Below, piece after piece: positions 11,246 to 24,632 of a stretch of 64,000 nucleotides of DNA. A program made the position numbers and the translations under genes. How positions within the stretch are numbered: position 1 is the first letter of the stretch; every line of letters starts with the position of its first letter. The notes beneath the pieces are model-generated. The model was given only the letters and a program-made list of their open reading frames with translations, did not search any database and was not told the origin of the DNA. This DNA is from Balaenoptera acutorostrata (lineage: Eukaryota > Chordata > Mammalia > Artiodactyla > Balaenopteridae): positions 124,001 through 188,000 of the forward strand of contig NW_026645884.1 in the NCBI RefSeq assembly GCF_949987535.1, read 5' to 3'.

Positions 11246-12835
11246 CATCACAATGCTACATGACCCTGGTCATCACAGTTCTCCATAACCTTTGTCATCA
11301 CAATGCTCTATGTCGCTTTTCATCACAATTCTCAATGACCACTTTAATCACTAGGCTCGCTGACCATTTTCATCATATTTCTCTATTGTCATTACAATAC
11401 CCCATGACCCTTTTCTTCACAATGTGCTCCATGATGCCTGTCATCACAATGCTCCATGGCTTTTGTTATCACAATGCTCCAGGACCAGTTTCATCACAAT
11501 TCTCCATCCCCTTTGTCATCAAGGTGCACAATGAAACCTTTCATTAAAATGCTCCATGACACTAGTCATCACAATACTCCATGGCCTTTATTGTCACAAT
11601 GCTCCCATGCACTTTTCATCACGATGTTCCATGAATACTTTCATCACATTGCTCCATGACCATTGTCATCACAATAGTCCATACCCTTGTCAACACAATG
11701 CTGCATAATCCCTGTCATCACAATTCTCCATGACTGCTGTCATCACAATAATCCAGGACAATTTTCCTCACAGTGCTTCATGCCCCCAGTCATCACAGTG
11801 CTCCACGATACCTTTCATCACAATTCCTAGATGATCAATGTCATCACAATGCCCCATGACACTTGTCATCACAATTCGCTATGACCTTTGTCATCACAAT
11901 ACTCGATGAACCGTGTCATCACAGTGTTCCAGGACACATGTCATCACAATGATCCATGTCTACTTCCATCACTATGATCCAATACCCCTGTCATCACAAT
12001 GCTCCATGGCCCCTGTTATCATATTGCTCCATGATCTCTTTCATCACAATGCTCCATGACCACTGTCATCACCATGCCTCATAACGGCTCTCATCTCAAT
12101 GCTCCATGGCCCCTTTCATCACAATGCTCCATGAACCCTGTCATCACAATGTACCCTGCCCTTTTCATCACAAAGCTCCGTGGGCCCTGTCATCACAATG
12201 CTCCATGCCCTGGTCATCAAAATGCTCCAGAACTCTTGTCATCATAATGCTCCATGCCAATGTCATCAAAATGCCCCATGACACTTGTCATCACAATGCT
12301 CCATGGCCTTTGTCATCACAATGTTCCATGGCCCCTGTCATCACAGTGCCCCATGATACCTTTCATCGCAAATCTAGATGACCACTGTCATCACAATGCC
12401 CCATGACAGATGTCATCACAATTCGCCATGGTCCTTGTCATCACAATGCTCCATGAACCGTGTCATCACAAGGTTCCAGGACACTTGTCATCACAATGAT
12501 CCAAGATCACATTCATAACAGTGCTCCATGAACCCTGTCATCTCAATGCTCCATAGCCTTTGTATTCACAATGTTCCATGGCCCCTGTAATCACAGTGCT
12601 CCATGACCCTTTTCATCACAATGCTCCAAGACCGCTCTCAACACAATGCCCCATGACGCCTGACATCACAAATCTCCATAGCCTCTCTTACCAAAAAGCT
12701 CCATGATCGCTGTCAGCAGAATGTTCCATGACACTTTTCGTCACAATACTGCATGACCACTGTCATCACAGAGTTCTCTGCCCATTTCATCACAATGTTC
12801 CTTGTCACCTTTAATCAAAATGCTCCATGCCCTTT
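11246..12835. repeat. D block 5 ('tagg' head, alpha tail)
   Basis: 1,590 bp, offset 11,193 from D1. A visible difference is CATCAAGGTGCAC near 11,518 where D1 reads CATCATGGTGCAC. It keeps CATCACTATGATCC near 11,969, CAGTGCCCCATG near 12,345 and CATTCATAACAG near 12,511, which are diagnostic for this lineage. Confidence 0.9.
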
Positions 12836-13870
12836 CATCACAATGCTCCAGAAATATTTTTCATCGCAATGTTCCTTGACTGTGTCATCACAATGCTCCA
12901 TGGCCGTCATCATCACAATGCTCCAGAATTCTTGTCATCACAATGTTCCATGACCGTGTCATCACAATGCTCCATGGCCCTTGTCAGCACAATGCTCCGG
13001 AATTCTTCTCATCACATTGTTCCATGACCGTGTCATCACAATGCTCCATGGCCCTTTTCAGCACAATGCTCCATAATTCCTGTCATCAGAATGTTCCATG
13101 ATCGTGTCATCACAATGCTCCATGGCCCTTGTCATCACAATGCTCCAGAATTCTTGTCATCACAATGTTCCATACCGTGTCATCACAATGCTCCATGGCC
13201 ATTGTCATCACAATGCTCCAGAATTCTTGTCATCACAATGTTCCAGGGCCGTGTCATCACAATGCTCCATGGCCCTTGTCATCACAAGGCTCCAGAATTC
13301 TTGTCAACACAATGTTCCATACCGTGTCATCACAATGCTCCATGGCCATTGTCATCACAATGCTCCAGAATTCTTGTCATCACAATGTTCCAGGGCCGTG
13401 TCATCACAATGCTCCATAGCCCTTGTCATCACAAGGCTCCAGAATTCTTGTCATCACAATGTTCCATGACCGTGTCATCACAATGCTCCATGGCCCTTGT
13501 CATGACAATGCTCCAGAATTCTTCTCATCACAATGTTCCATGACCGTGTCAACAAAATGCTCCATGGCCACTGTCATCACAATGCTCCAGAATTCTTGTC
13601 ATCACAATGTTCCATGACCTTGTCATCACAGTGCTCCATGGCCCTTGTCATAACAATGCTCTAGAATTCTTCTCATCACAATGTTCCATGATGATGTCAT
13701 CACAATGCTCCATGGCCATTGTCTTTACATTGCTCCCGAAATCTTGTCATCACAATGTTCCATGGCCCTGTCATCACAATGCTCCATGGCCCTTGTCATC
13801 ATAATGCTCCAGAATTCTTGTCATCACAATGTTCCATGACCGTGTCATCACAATGCTCCATGGCCCTTGT
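12836..13870. repeat. T array 5
   Basis: 1,035 bp copy of T1 with the same order, including the 147-bp double-trimers at 13158-13451. Near 13,688 it reads GATGATGTC where T1 and T9 read GACGATGTC, a CpG change. Confidence 0.88.
13158..13451. repeat. 147-bp double-trimer, two units
   Basis: Offset 11,193 from the T1 copy. The second unit begins CAACACAATGTTCC as in T4 and T7, so T5 carries the T4/T7 variant at this site although the rest follows T1. Confidence 0.85.
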
Positions 13871-14113
13871 CAGCACAATGTTCCATGACATTTTTGTCAC
13901 AGTACTCACGACCACTGTCATCACAGAGTTTTCTGCCCATATCATCACAATGTTCCTTGTCACCTTTAATCACAATGCTCCATGCCCTTTCATCACAATG
14001 CTCCAGAAATCTTGTCATCGCAATGTTCCATGACCGTGTCATCACAATGGTCCATGGCCCTTGTCAGCACAATGCTCGAGAATTCCTGTCATCACAATGT
14101 TCCATGACCGTGT
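13871..14113. repeat. E segment (type a, 1-bp deletion) plus 123-bp spacer
   Basis: E part 13871-13990, spacer to 14113. It reads GTACTCACGACC near 13,903 where other type-a copies read GTACTCCACGACC. This missing C accounts for the 11,193 to 11,192 offset change and for unusually long spurious frames on both strands here. Confidence 0.85.
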
Positions 14114-15481
14114 CATCACAATGCTCCATGGCTTTTGTTATCACAATGCTCCAGGACCAGTTTCATCACAATTCTCCATCCCCTTTGTCATCAAGGTGCA
14201 CAATGAAACCTTTCATTAAAATGCTCCATGACACTAGTCATCACAATACTCCATGGCCTTTATTGTCACAATGCTCCCATGCACTTTTCATCACGATGTT
14301 CCATGAATACTTTCATCACATTGCTCCATGACCATTGTCATCACAATAGTCCATACCCTTGTCAACACAATGCTGCATAATCCCTGTCATCACAATTCTC
14401 CATGACTGCTGTCATCACAGTAATCCAGGACAATTTTCATCACAGTGCTCCATGATACATTTCATCACAATTCCTAGATGATCAATGTCATCACAATGCC
14501 CCATGACACTTGTCATCACAATTCACTATGACCCTTGTCATCACAATACTCGATGAACCGTGTCATCACAGTGTTCCAGGACACATGTCATCACAATGAT
14601 CCATGTCTACTTCCATCACAATGCTCCAATACCCTTGTCATCACAATGCTCCATGGCCCCTGTTATCATATTGCTCCATGATCTCTTTCATCACAATGCT
14701 CCATGACCACTGTCATCACCATGCCTCATAACGGCTCTCATCTCAATGCTCCATGGCCCCTTTCTTCACAATGCTCCATGAACCCTGTCATCACAATGTA
14801 CCCTGCCCTTTTCATCACAAAGCTCCGTGGGCCCTGTCATCACAATGCTCCATGCCCTTGTCATCAAAATGCTCCAGAACTCTTGTCATCATAATGCTCC
14901 ATGCCAATGTCATCAAAATGCCCCATGACACTTGTCATCACAATGCTCCATGGCCTTTGTCATCACAATGTTCCATGGCCCCTGTCATCACAGTGCTCCA
15001 TGATACCTTTCATCGCAAATCTAGATGACCACTGTCATCACAATGCCCCATGACAGATGTCATCACAATTCGCCATGGTCCTTGTCATCACAATGCTCCA
15101 TGAACCGTGTCATCACAAGGTTCCAGGACACTTGTCATCACAATGATCCAAGATCACATTCATCACAGTGCTCCATGAACCCGTCATCTCAATGCTCCAT
15201 AGCCTTTGTATTCACCATGCTCCATGGCCCCTGTAATCACAGTGCTCCATGACCCTTTTCATCACAATGCTCCAAGACCGCTCTCAACACAATGCCCCAT
15301 GACGCCTGACATCACAAATCTCCATAGCCTCTCTTACCAAAAAGCTCCATGATCGCTGTCAGCAGAATGTTCCATGACACTTTTCGTCACAATACTGCAT
15401 GACCACTGTCATCACAGAGTTCTCTGCCCATATCATCACAATGTTCCTTGTCACCTTTAATCACAATGCTCCATGCCCTTT
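14114..15481. repeat. D block 6 (head missing, beta tail)
   Basis: 1,368 bp. It starts at the CATGGCTTTTG landmark, so the first ~210 bp of a full D are absent. It lacks the CTTCATGCCCCCAG monomer. Private features are TTCACTATGACC near 14,521 (others TTCGCTATGACC) and a 1-bp deletion near 15,182 (GAACCCGTCATC for GAACCCTGTCATC). It shares CCCTTTCTTCAC with D10, D11 and D21. Confidence 0.88.
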
Positions 15482-16784
15482 CATCACAATGCTCCAGAAT
15501 TCTTGTCATCACAATGTTCCATACCGTGTCATCACAATGCTCCATGGCTATTGTCATCACAATTCTCCAGAATTCTTGTCATCACAATGTTCCATGGCCG
15601 TGTCATCACAATGCTCCATGCCCTTTCATCACAATGTTCCAGAAATCATTTTCATCGCAATGTTCCTTGACTGTGTCATCACAATGCTCCATGGCCGTCA
15701 TCAGCACAATGCTCCAGAATTCTTGTCATCACAAAGTTCCATGACCGTGTCATCACAATGCTCCATGGCCCTTGTCATCACAATGCTCCGGAATTCTTCT
15801 CATCACATTGTTTCATGACCGTGTCATCACAATGCTCCATGGCCCTTTTCAGCACAATGCTCCAGAATTCCTGTCATCACAATGTTCCATGACCGTGTCA
15901 TCACAATGCTCCATGGACCTTGTCATCACAATGCTCCAGAATTCTTGTCATCACAATGTTCCATACCGTGTCATCACAATGCTCCATGGCCCTTGTCAGC
16001 ACAATGCTCCGGAATTCTTGTCATCACAATGTTCCATGACCGTATCCTCACAATGCTCCATGGCCCTTGTCAGCACAATGCTCCAGAATTCTTCTCATGA
16101 CAATTTTCCATGACCGTGTCATCACAATGCTCCATGGCCCTTGTCATCGCAATGCTGCAGAATTCTTTTCATCACAATGTTCCATGACCGTGTCATCACA
16201 ATGCTCCATGACCCTTGTCATCACAATGCTCCAGAATTCTTGTCATCACAATGTTCCATGACCATGTCTTCACAATGCTCCATGGCCCTTGTCATCATAA
16301 TGCTCCAGAATTCTTGTCATTACTATATTCCATGAATGTGTCATCACAATGCTCTATGGCGCTTGTCATCAGAATGCTCCAGAAATCTTGTCATCACAAT
16401 GTTCCATGGCCGTGTCATCACAATGCTCCATGGCCCTTGTCATCATAATGCTCCAGAATTCTTGTCATTACTATATTCCATGTACGTGTCATCACAATGC
16501 TCTATGGCGCTTGTCATCATAATGCTCCAGAATTCTTGTCATCACAATGTTCCATGACCGTATCATCACAATGCTCCATGGCCCTTGTCAGCACAATGCT
16601 CCAGAATTCTTCTCATCACAATTTTCCATGACCGTGTCATCACAATGCTCCATGGCCCTTGTCATCACAATGTTCCATACCGTGTCATCACAATGCTCCA
16701 TGGCCATTGTCATCACAATGCTCCCGAATTCTTGTCATCACAATGTTCCATGGCCCTGTCATCACAATGCTCCATGGCCCTTGT
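15482..16784. repeat. T array 6
   Basis: 1,303 bp. It starts like T3/T4 and then gives regular trimers with TTACTATATTCC variants near 16,320 and 16,468. The first reads GAATGTG where related copies read GAACGTG, a CpG loss. A CATGTCTTCAC variant near 16,263 matches T10. Confidence 0.87.
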
Positions 16785-17029
16785 CAGCACAATATTCCAT
16801 GACACATTTTGTCACAATACTCCATGACCACTGTCATCACAGAGTTCTCTGCCCATATCATCACAATGTTCCTTGTCACCTTTAATCAAAATGCTCCATG
16901 CCCTTTCATCACAATGCTCCAGAAATCTTGTCATCGCAATGTTCCATGACCATGTCATCACAATGGTCCATGGCCCTTGTCAGCACAATGCTCGAGAATT
17001 CCTGTCATCACAATGTTCCATGACCGTGT
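16785..17029. repeat. E segment (type b) plus 123-bp spacer
   Basis: E part 16785-16906 with AATCAAAATG, then five monomers including CTCGAGAATTCC near 16,990. It precedes a D block with the TGTTACATG head, as at 4408, 7618 and 29028. Confidence 0.85.
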
Positions 17030-18617
17030 CATCACAATGTTACATGACCCTGGTCATCACAGTTCTCCATGACCTTTGTCATCACAATGCTCTATGTCGC
17101 TTTTCATCACAATTCTCAATGACCACTTTAATCACTATGCTCACTGACCATTTTCATCATATTTCTCTAGTGTCATTACAATATCCCATGACCCCTTTCT
17201 TCACAATGCTCCATGATGCCTGTCATCACAATGCTCCATGGCTTTTGTTATCACAATGCTCCAGGACCAGTTTCATCACAATTCTCCATCCCCTTTGTCA
17301 TCATGGTGCACAATGAAACCTTTCATTAAAATGCTCCATGACACTAGTCATCACAATACTCCATGGCCTTTATCGTCACAATGCTCCCATGCACTTTTCA
17401 TCACGATGTTCCATGAATACTTTCATCACATTGCTCCATGACCATTGTCATCACAATAGTCCATACCCTTGTCAACACAATGCTGCATAATCCCTGTCAT
17501 CACAATTCTCCATGACTGCTGTCATCACAATAATCCAGGACAATTTTCATCACAGTGCTTCATGCCCCCAGTCATCACAGTGCTCCACGATACCTTTCAT
17601 CACAATTCCTAGATGATCAATGTCATCACAATGCCCCATGACACTTGTCATCACAATTCGCTATGACCCTTGTCATCACAATACTCGATGAACCGTGTCA
17701 TCACAGTGTTCCAGGACACATGTCATCACAATGATCCATGTCTACTTCCATCACAATGCTCCAATACCCCTGTCATCACAATGCTCCATGGCCCCTGTTA
17801 TCATATTGCTCCATGATCTCTTTCATCACAATGCTCCATTACCACTGTCATCACCATGCCTCATAACGGCTCTCATCTCAATGCTCCATGGCCCCTTTCA
17901 TCACAATGCTCCATGAACCCTGTCATCACAATGTACCCTGCCCTTTTCATCACAAAGCTCCGTGGGCCCTGTCATCACAATGCTCCATGCCCTGGTCATC
18001 AAAATGCTCCAGAACTCTTGTCATCATAATGCTCCATGCCAATGTCATCAAAATGCCCCATGACACTTGTCATCACAATGCTCCATGGCCTTTGTCATCA
18101 CAATGTTCCATGGCCCCTGTCATCACAGTGCCCCATGATACCTTTCATCGCAAATCTAGATGACCACTGTCATCACAATGCCCCATGACAGATGTCATCA
18201 CAATTCGCCATGGTCCTTGTCATCACAATGCTCCATGAACCGTGTCATCACAAGGTTCCAGGACACTTGTCATCACAATGATCCAAGATCACATTCATAA
18301 CAGTGCTCCATGAACCCTGTCATCTCAATGCTCCATAGCCTTTGTATTCACAATGTTCCATGGCCCCTGTAATCACAGTGCTCCATGACCCTTTTCATCA
18401 CAATGCTCCAAGACCGCTCTCAACACAATGCCCCATGACGCCTGACATCACAAATCTCCATAGCCTCTCTTACCAAAAAGCTCCATGATCGCTGTCAGCA
18501 GAATGTTCCATGACACTTTTCGTCACAATACTGCATGACCACTGTCATCACAGAGTTCTCTGCCCATTTCATCACAATGTTCCTTGTCACCTTTAATCAA
18601 AATGCTCCATGCCCTTT
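17030..18617. repeat. D block 7 (chimeric: 'cact' head, alpha tail)
   Basis: 1,588 bp. The left half is D3/D4-like (TGTTACATGACC, ATGCTCACTGACC, TTTTCATCACAGTGC near 17,540, CATCACAATGCTCCAATACC near 17,750). The right half is D5-like (CAGTGCCCCATG near 18,127, CATTCATAACAG near 18,292, CCCATTTCATC near 18,563). The switch lies between about 17,770 and 18,129. It also reads CTCCATTACCACTG near 17,836 where others read CTCCATGACCACTG. Confidence 0.88.
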
Positions 18618-20293
18618 CATCACAATGCTCCAGAAATATTTTTCATCGCAATGTTCCTTGACTGTGTCATCACAATGCTCCATGGCCGTCATCATCACAA
18701 TGCTCCAGAATTCTTGTCATCACAATGTTCCATGACCATGTCATCACAATGCTCCATGGCCCTTGTCAGCACAATGCTCCGGAATTCTTCTCATCACATT
18801 GTTCCATGACCGTGTCATCACAATGCTCCATGGCCCTTTTCAGCACAATGCTCCATAATTCCTGTCATCAGAATGTTCCATGATCGTGTCATCACAATGC
18901 TCCATGGCCCTTGTCATCACAATGCTCCAGAATTCTTGTCATCACAATGTTCCATACCGTGTCATCACAATGCTCCATGGCCATTGTCATCACAATGCTC
19001 CAGAATTCTTGTCATCACAATGTTCCAGGGCCGTGTCATCACAATGCTCCATGGCCCTTGTCATCACAAGGCTCCAGAATTCTTGTCAACACAATGTTCC
19101 ATACCGTGTCATCACAATGCTCCATGGCCATTGTCATCACAATGCTCCAGAATTCTTGTCATCACAATGTTCCAGGGCCGTGTCATCACAATGCTCCATA
19201 GCCCTTGTCATCACAAGGCTCCAGAATTCTTGTCATCACAATGTTCCATGGCCGTGTCATCACAATGCTCCATGGCCCTTGTCATGACAATGCTCCAGAA
19301 TTCTTCTCATCAATATGTTCCATGACCGTGTCATCACAATGCTCCATGGCCATTGTCATCACAATGCTCCAGAATTCTTGTCATCACCATGTTCCATGGC
19401 CATGTCATCACAATGCTCCATGGCCCTTGTCATCATAATGCTCCAGAATACTTGTCATCACAATGTTCCATGACCGTATCATCACAATGCTCCATGGCCA
19501 TTGTCAGCACAATGCTCCAAAATCCTTCTCATCACAATGCTCCATGACCGTGTCATCACAATGCTCCATGGCCCTTGTCATCACAATCCTCCAGAATTCT
19601 TGTCATCACAATGTTCCATGACCGTGTCATCACAATGCTCCATGGCCCTTGTCATGACAATGCTCCAGAATTCTTCTCATCACAATGTTCCATGACCGTG
19701 TCATCACAATGCTCCATGGCCATTGTCATCACAATGCTCCAGAATTCTTGTCAACACAATGTTCCATGGCCGTGTCATCACAATGCTCCATGGCCCTTGT
19801 CATCATAATGCTCCAGAATTGTTGTCATCACAATGTTCCATGACCGTGTCATCACAATGCTCCATGGCCCTTGTCATGACAATGCTCCAGAATTCTTGTC
19901 ATCAAAATGTTCCATGACCGTGTCATCACAATGCTCCATGACCCTTGTCATCACAATGCTCCAGAATTCTTGTCATCACAATGTTCCATGACCATGTCAT
20001 CACAATGGTCCATGGCCCTTGTCAGCACAACGCTCCAGAATTCTTCTCATGACAATGTTCCATGACCGTGTCATCACAATGCTCCATGGCCCTTGTCATC
20101 GCAATGCTGCAGAATTCTTGTCATCACAATGTTCCATGACCGTGTCATCACAATGCTCCATGACCCTTGTCATCACAATGCTCCAGAATTATTGTCATCA
20201 CAATGTTCCATGACCATGTCATCACAATGGTCCATGGCCCTAGTCAGCACAATGCTCCAGAATTCTTGTCATCACAATGTTCCATGAGCGTGT
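18618..20293. repeat. T array 7
   Basis: 1,676 bp, about 22-23 trimers. It begins like T5, contains the 147-bp double-trimers at 18940-19233, and from about 19,225 matches T8 at offset 2,749. Local variants: CATCAATATG near 19,309 and CATCACCATGTTCC near 19,382. Confidence 0.87.
18940..19233. repeat. 147-bp double-trimer, two units
   Basis: Offset 16,975 from the T1 copy, with the CAACACAATGTTCC form at the start of the second unit. Confidence 0.85.
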
Positions 20294-21883
20294 CATCACA
20301 ATGCTACATGACCCTGGTCATCACAGTTCTCCATAACCTTTGTCATCACAATGCTCTATGTCGCTTTTCATCACAATTCTCAATGACCACTTTAATCACT
20401 AGGCTCGCTGACCATTTTCATCATATTTCTCTATTGTCATTACAATACCCCATGACCCTTTTCTTCACAATGTGCTCCATGATGCCTGTCATCACAATGC
20501 TCCATGGCTTTTGTTATCACAATGCTCCAGGACCAGTTTCATCACAATTCTCCATCCCCTTTGTCATCATGGTGCACAATGAAACCTTTCATTAAAATGC
20601 TGCATAACACTAGTCATCACAATACTCCATGGCCTTTATCGTCACAATGCTCCCATGCACTTTTCATCACGATGTTCCATGAATACTTTCATCACATTGC
20701 TCCATGACCATTGACATCACAATAGTCCATACCCTTGTCAACACAATGCTGCATAATCCCTGTCATCACAATTCTCCATGACTGCTGTCATCACAATAAT
20801 CCAGGACAATTTTCATCACAGTGCTTCATGCCCCCAGTCATCACAGTGCTCCATGATACCTTTCATCACAATTCCTAGATGATCAATGTCATCACAATGC
20901 CCCATGACACTTGTCATCACAATTCGCTATGACCCTTGTCATCACAATACTCGATGAACCGTGTCATCACAGTGTTCCTGGACACATGTCATCACAACGA
21001 TCCATGTCTACTTCCATCACAATGCTCCAATACCCCTGTCATCACAATGCTCCATGGCCCCTGTTATCATATTACTCCATGATCTCTTTCATCACAATGC
21101 TCCATGACCACTGTCATCACCATGCCTCATAACGGCTCTCATCTCAATGCTCCCTGGCCCCTTTCATCACAATGCTCCATGAACCCTGTCATCACAATGT
21201 ACCCTGCCCTTTTCATCACTAAGCTCCGTGGGCCCTGTCATCACAATGCTCCATGCCCTTGTCATCAAAATGCTCCAGAACTCTTGTCATCATAATGCTC
21301 CATGCCAATGTCATCAAAATGCCCCATGACACTTGTCATCACAATGCTCCATGGCCTTTGTCATCACAATGTTCCATGGCCCCTGTTATCACAGTGCTCC
21401 ATGATACCTTTCATCGCAAATCTAGATGACCACTGTCATCACAATGCCCCATGACAGATGTCATCACAATTTGCCATGGTCCTTGTCATCACAATGCTCC
21501 ATGAACCGTGTCATCACAAGGTTCCAGGACACTTGTCATCACAATGATCCAAGATCACATTCATCACAGTGCTCCATGAACCCTGTCATCTCAATGCTCC
21601 ATAGCCTTTGAATTCACAATGCTCCATGGCCCCTGTAATCACAATGCTCCATGACGCCTTTCATCACAATGCTCCAAGACCGCTGTCAACACAATGCCCC
21701 ATGATGCCTGCCGTCACAAATCTTCATGGCCGCTCTTACCAAAGAGCTCCATGATCCCTGTCAGCACAATGTTCCATGACAGTTTTCGTCACAATACTCC
21801 ATGTCATGTCTCATCACAGAGTTCTCTGCCCATATCATCACAATGTTCCTTGTCACCGGTAATCACAATGCTCCATACCCTTT
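20294..21883. repeat. D block 8 (chimeric: 'tagg' head, gamma tail)
   Basis: 1,590 bp. The head matches D1/D5/D9 (ACTAGGCTCGC, AATGTGCTCC). From about 20,600 it matches D12 (GCTGCATAACACTAG, CCATTGACATC, CATCACAACGATCC, ATATTACTCC). The tail is gamma: CACCGGTAATC, CCATACCCTTTCACC, then CCAGAAACC. CTGTCAACAC and CCAAAGAGCTCC replace CTCTCAACAC and CCAAAAAGCTCC. Confidence 0.88.
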
Positions 21884-24200
21884 CACCACAATGCTCCAGA
21901 AACCTTGTCATCGCAATGTTCCTTGACCGTGTCATCACAATTCTCCATGAACCTTGTCATCACAATTCTCCAGAATTCTTGTCATCACAATGTTCCATGG
22001 CCGTGTCATCACAATGCTCCATGGCCCTTGTCATGACAATGCTCCAGAATTCTTCTCATCACTATGTTCCATGACCGTGTCATCACAATGCTCCATGGCC
22101 ATTGTCATCACAATGCTCCAGAATTCTTGTCATCACAATGTTCCATGGCCGTGTCATCACAATGCTCCATGGCCCTTGTCATCATAATGCTCCAGAATAC
22201 TTGTCATCACAATGTTCCATGACCGTATCATCACAATGCTCCATGGCCATTGTCAGCACAATGCTCCAAAATCCTTCTCATCACAATGCTCCATGACCGT
22301 GTCATCACAATGCTCCATGGCCCTTGTCATCACAATCCTCCAGAATTCTTGTCATCACAATGTTCCATGACCGTGTCATCACAATGCTCCATGGCCCTTG
22401 TCATGACAATGCTCCAGAATTCTTCTCATCACAATGTTCCATGACCGTGTCATCACAATGCTCCATGGCCATTGTCATCACAATGCTCCAGAATTCTTGT
22501 CAACACAATGTTCCATGGCCGTGTCATCACAATGCTCCATGGCCCTTGTCATCATAATCCTCCAGAATTGTTGTCATCACAATGTTCCATGACCGTGTCA
22601 TCACAATGCTCCATGGCCCTTGTCATGACAATGCTCCAGAATTCTTGTCATCAAAATGTTCCATGACCGTGTCATCACAATGCTCCATGACCCTTGTCAT
22701 CACAATGCTCCAGAATTCTTGGCATCACAATGTTCCATGACCATGTCATCACAATGGTCCATGGCCCTTGTCAGCACAACGCTCCAGAATTCTTCTCATG
22801 ACAATGTTCCATGACCATGTCATCACAATGCTCCATGGCCCTTGTCATCGCAATGCTGCAGAATTCTTGTCATCACAATGTTCCATGACCGTGTCATCAC
22901 AATGCTCCATGACCCTTGTCATCACAATGCTCCAGAATTATTGTCATCACAATGTTCCATGACCATGTCATCACAATGGTCCATGGCCCTAGTCAGCACA
23001 ATGCTCCAGAATTCTTGTCATCACAATGTTCCATGAGCGTGTCATCACAATGCTACATGACCCTGGTCATCACAGTTCTCCATAACCTTTGTCATCACAA
23101 TGCTCTATGTCGCTTTTCATCACAATTCTCAATGACCACTTTAATCACTAGGCTCGCTGACCATTTTCATCATATTTCTCTATTGTCATTACAATACCCC
23201 ATGACCCTTTTCTTCACAATGTGCTCCATGATGCCTGTCATCACAATGCTCCATGGCTTTTGTTATCACAATGCTCCAGGACCAGTTTCATCACAATTCT
23301 CCATCCCCTTTGTCATCATGGTGCACAATGAAACCTTTCATTAAAATGCTCCATGACACTAGTCATCACAATACTCCATGGCCTTTATTGTCACAATGCT
23401 CCCATGCACTTTTCATCACGATGTTCCATGAATACTTTCATCACATTGCTCCATGACCATTGTCATCACAATAGTCCATACCCTTGTCAACACAATGCTG
23501 CATAATCCCTGTCATCACAATTCTCCATGACTGCTGTCATCACAATAATCCAGGACAATTTTCCTCACAGTGCTTCATGCCCCCAGTCATCACAGTGCTC
23601 CACGATACCTTTCATCACAATTCCTAGATGATCAATGTCATCACAATGCCCCATGACACTTGTCATCACAATTCGCTATGACCTTTGTCATCACAATACT
23701 CGATGAACCGTGTCATCACAGTGTTCCAGGACACATGTCATCACAATGATCCATGTCTACTTCCATCACTATGATCCAATACCCCTGTCATCACAATGCT
23801 CCATGGCCCCTGTTATCATATTGCTCCATGATCTCTTTCATCACAATGCTCCATGACCACTGTCATCACCATGCCTCATAACGGCTCTCATCTCAATGCT
23901 CCATGGCCCCTTTCATCACAATGCTCCATGAACCCTGTCATCACAATGTACCCTGCCCTTTTCATCACAAAGCTCCGTGGGCCCTGTCATCACAATGCTC
24001 CATGCCCTGGTCATCAAAATGCTCCAGAACTCTTGTCATCATAATGCTCCATGCCAATGTCATCAAAATGCCCCATGACACTTGTCATCACAATGCTCCA
24101 TGGCCTTTGTCATCACAATGTTCCATGGCCCCTGTCATCACAGTGCCCCATGATACCTTTCATCGCAAATCTAGATGACCACTGTCATCACAATGCCCCA
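20480..24200. repeat. Left member of a ~3.7-kb duplication (offset 11,551)
   Basis: This D8 body - T8 - D9 head and middle segment matches about 32,031-35,751 (D12 body - T12 - D13) at a constant 11,551-bp offset. Both limits fall inside D blocks, where the partners switch lineage: the D8/D12 heads differ on the left, and the D9 alpha versus D13 gamma tails differ on the right. Confidence 0.8.
21884..23042. repeat. T array 8
   Basis: 1,159 bp. It begins with the gamma-tail entry sequence (CATCGCAATGTTCCTTGACC, then CATCACAATTCTCC twice) and then about 14 trimers. T12 is the same length and order at offset 11,551. CATCACAATCCTCC variants occur near 22,332 and an extra one near 22,553. Confidence 0.88.
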
Positions 24201-24632
24201 TGACAGATGTCATCACAATTCGCCATGGTCCTTGTCATCACAATGCTCCATGAACCGTGTCATCACAAGGTTCCAGGACACTTGTCATCACAATGATCCA
24301 AGATCACATTCATAACAGTGCTCCATGAACCCTGTCATCTCAATGCTCCATAGCCTTTGTATTCACAATGTTCCATGGCCCCTGTAATCACAGTGCTCCA
24401 TGACCCTTTTCATCACAATGCTCCAAGACCGCTCTCAACACAATGCCCCATGACGCCTGACATCACAAATCTCCATAGCCTCTCTTACCAAAAAGCTCCA
24501 TGATCGCTGTCAGCAGAATGTTCCATGACACTTTTCGTCACAATACTGCATGACCACTGTCATCACAGAGTTCTCTGCCCATTTCATCACAATGTTCCTT
24601 GTCACCTTTAATCAAAATGCTCCATGCCCTTT
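23043..24632. repeat. D block 9 ('tagg' head, alpha tail)
   Basis: 1,590 bp, offset 22,990 from D1 with no length change and no difference noticed by eye over most lines. Landmarks: CATCACTATGATCC near 23,766, CAGTGCCCCATG near 24,142 and CATTCATAACAG near 24,308. Confidence 0.9.

Larger units (their letters stand above)
19225..23339. repeat. Duplication at 2,749-bp offset (T plus D head)
   Basis: About 19,225-20,590 and 21,974-23,339 align at a constant 2,749-bp offset. They cover the end of a T array and the 'tagg' D head. After 20,600/23,349 the two D blocks follow different lineages. Confidence 0.8.

Noticed and set aside
13848..14045. 65-residue reverse-strand frame
   Set aside because: Created by the 1-bp deletion in the E segment near 13,907; absent at the equivalent places 2,655-2,852 and 25,645-25,842.
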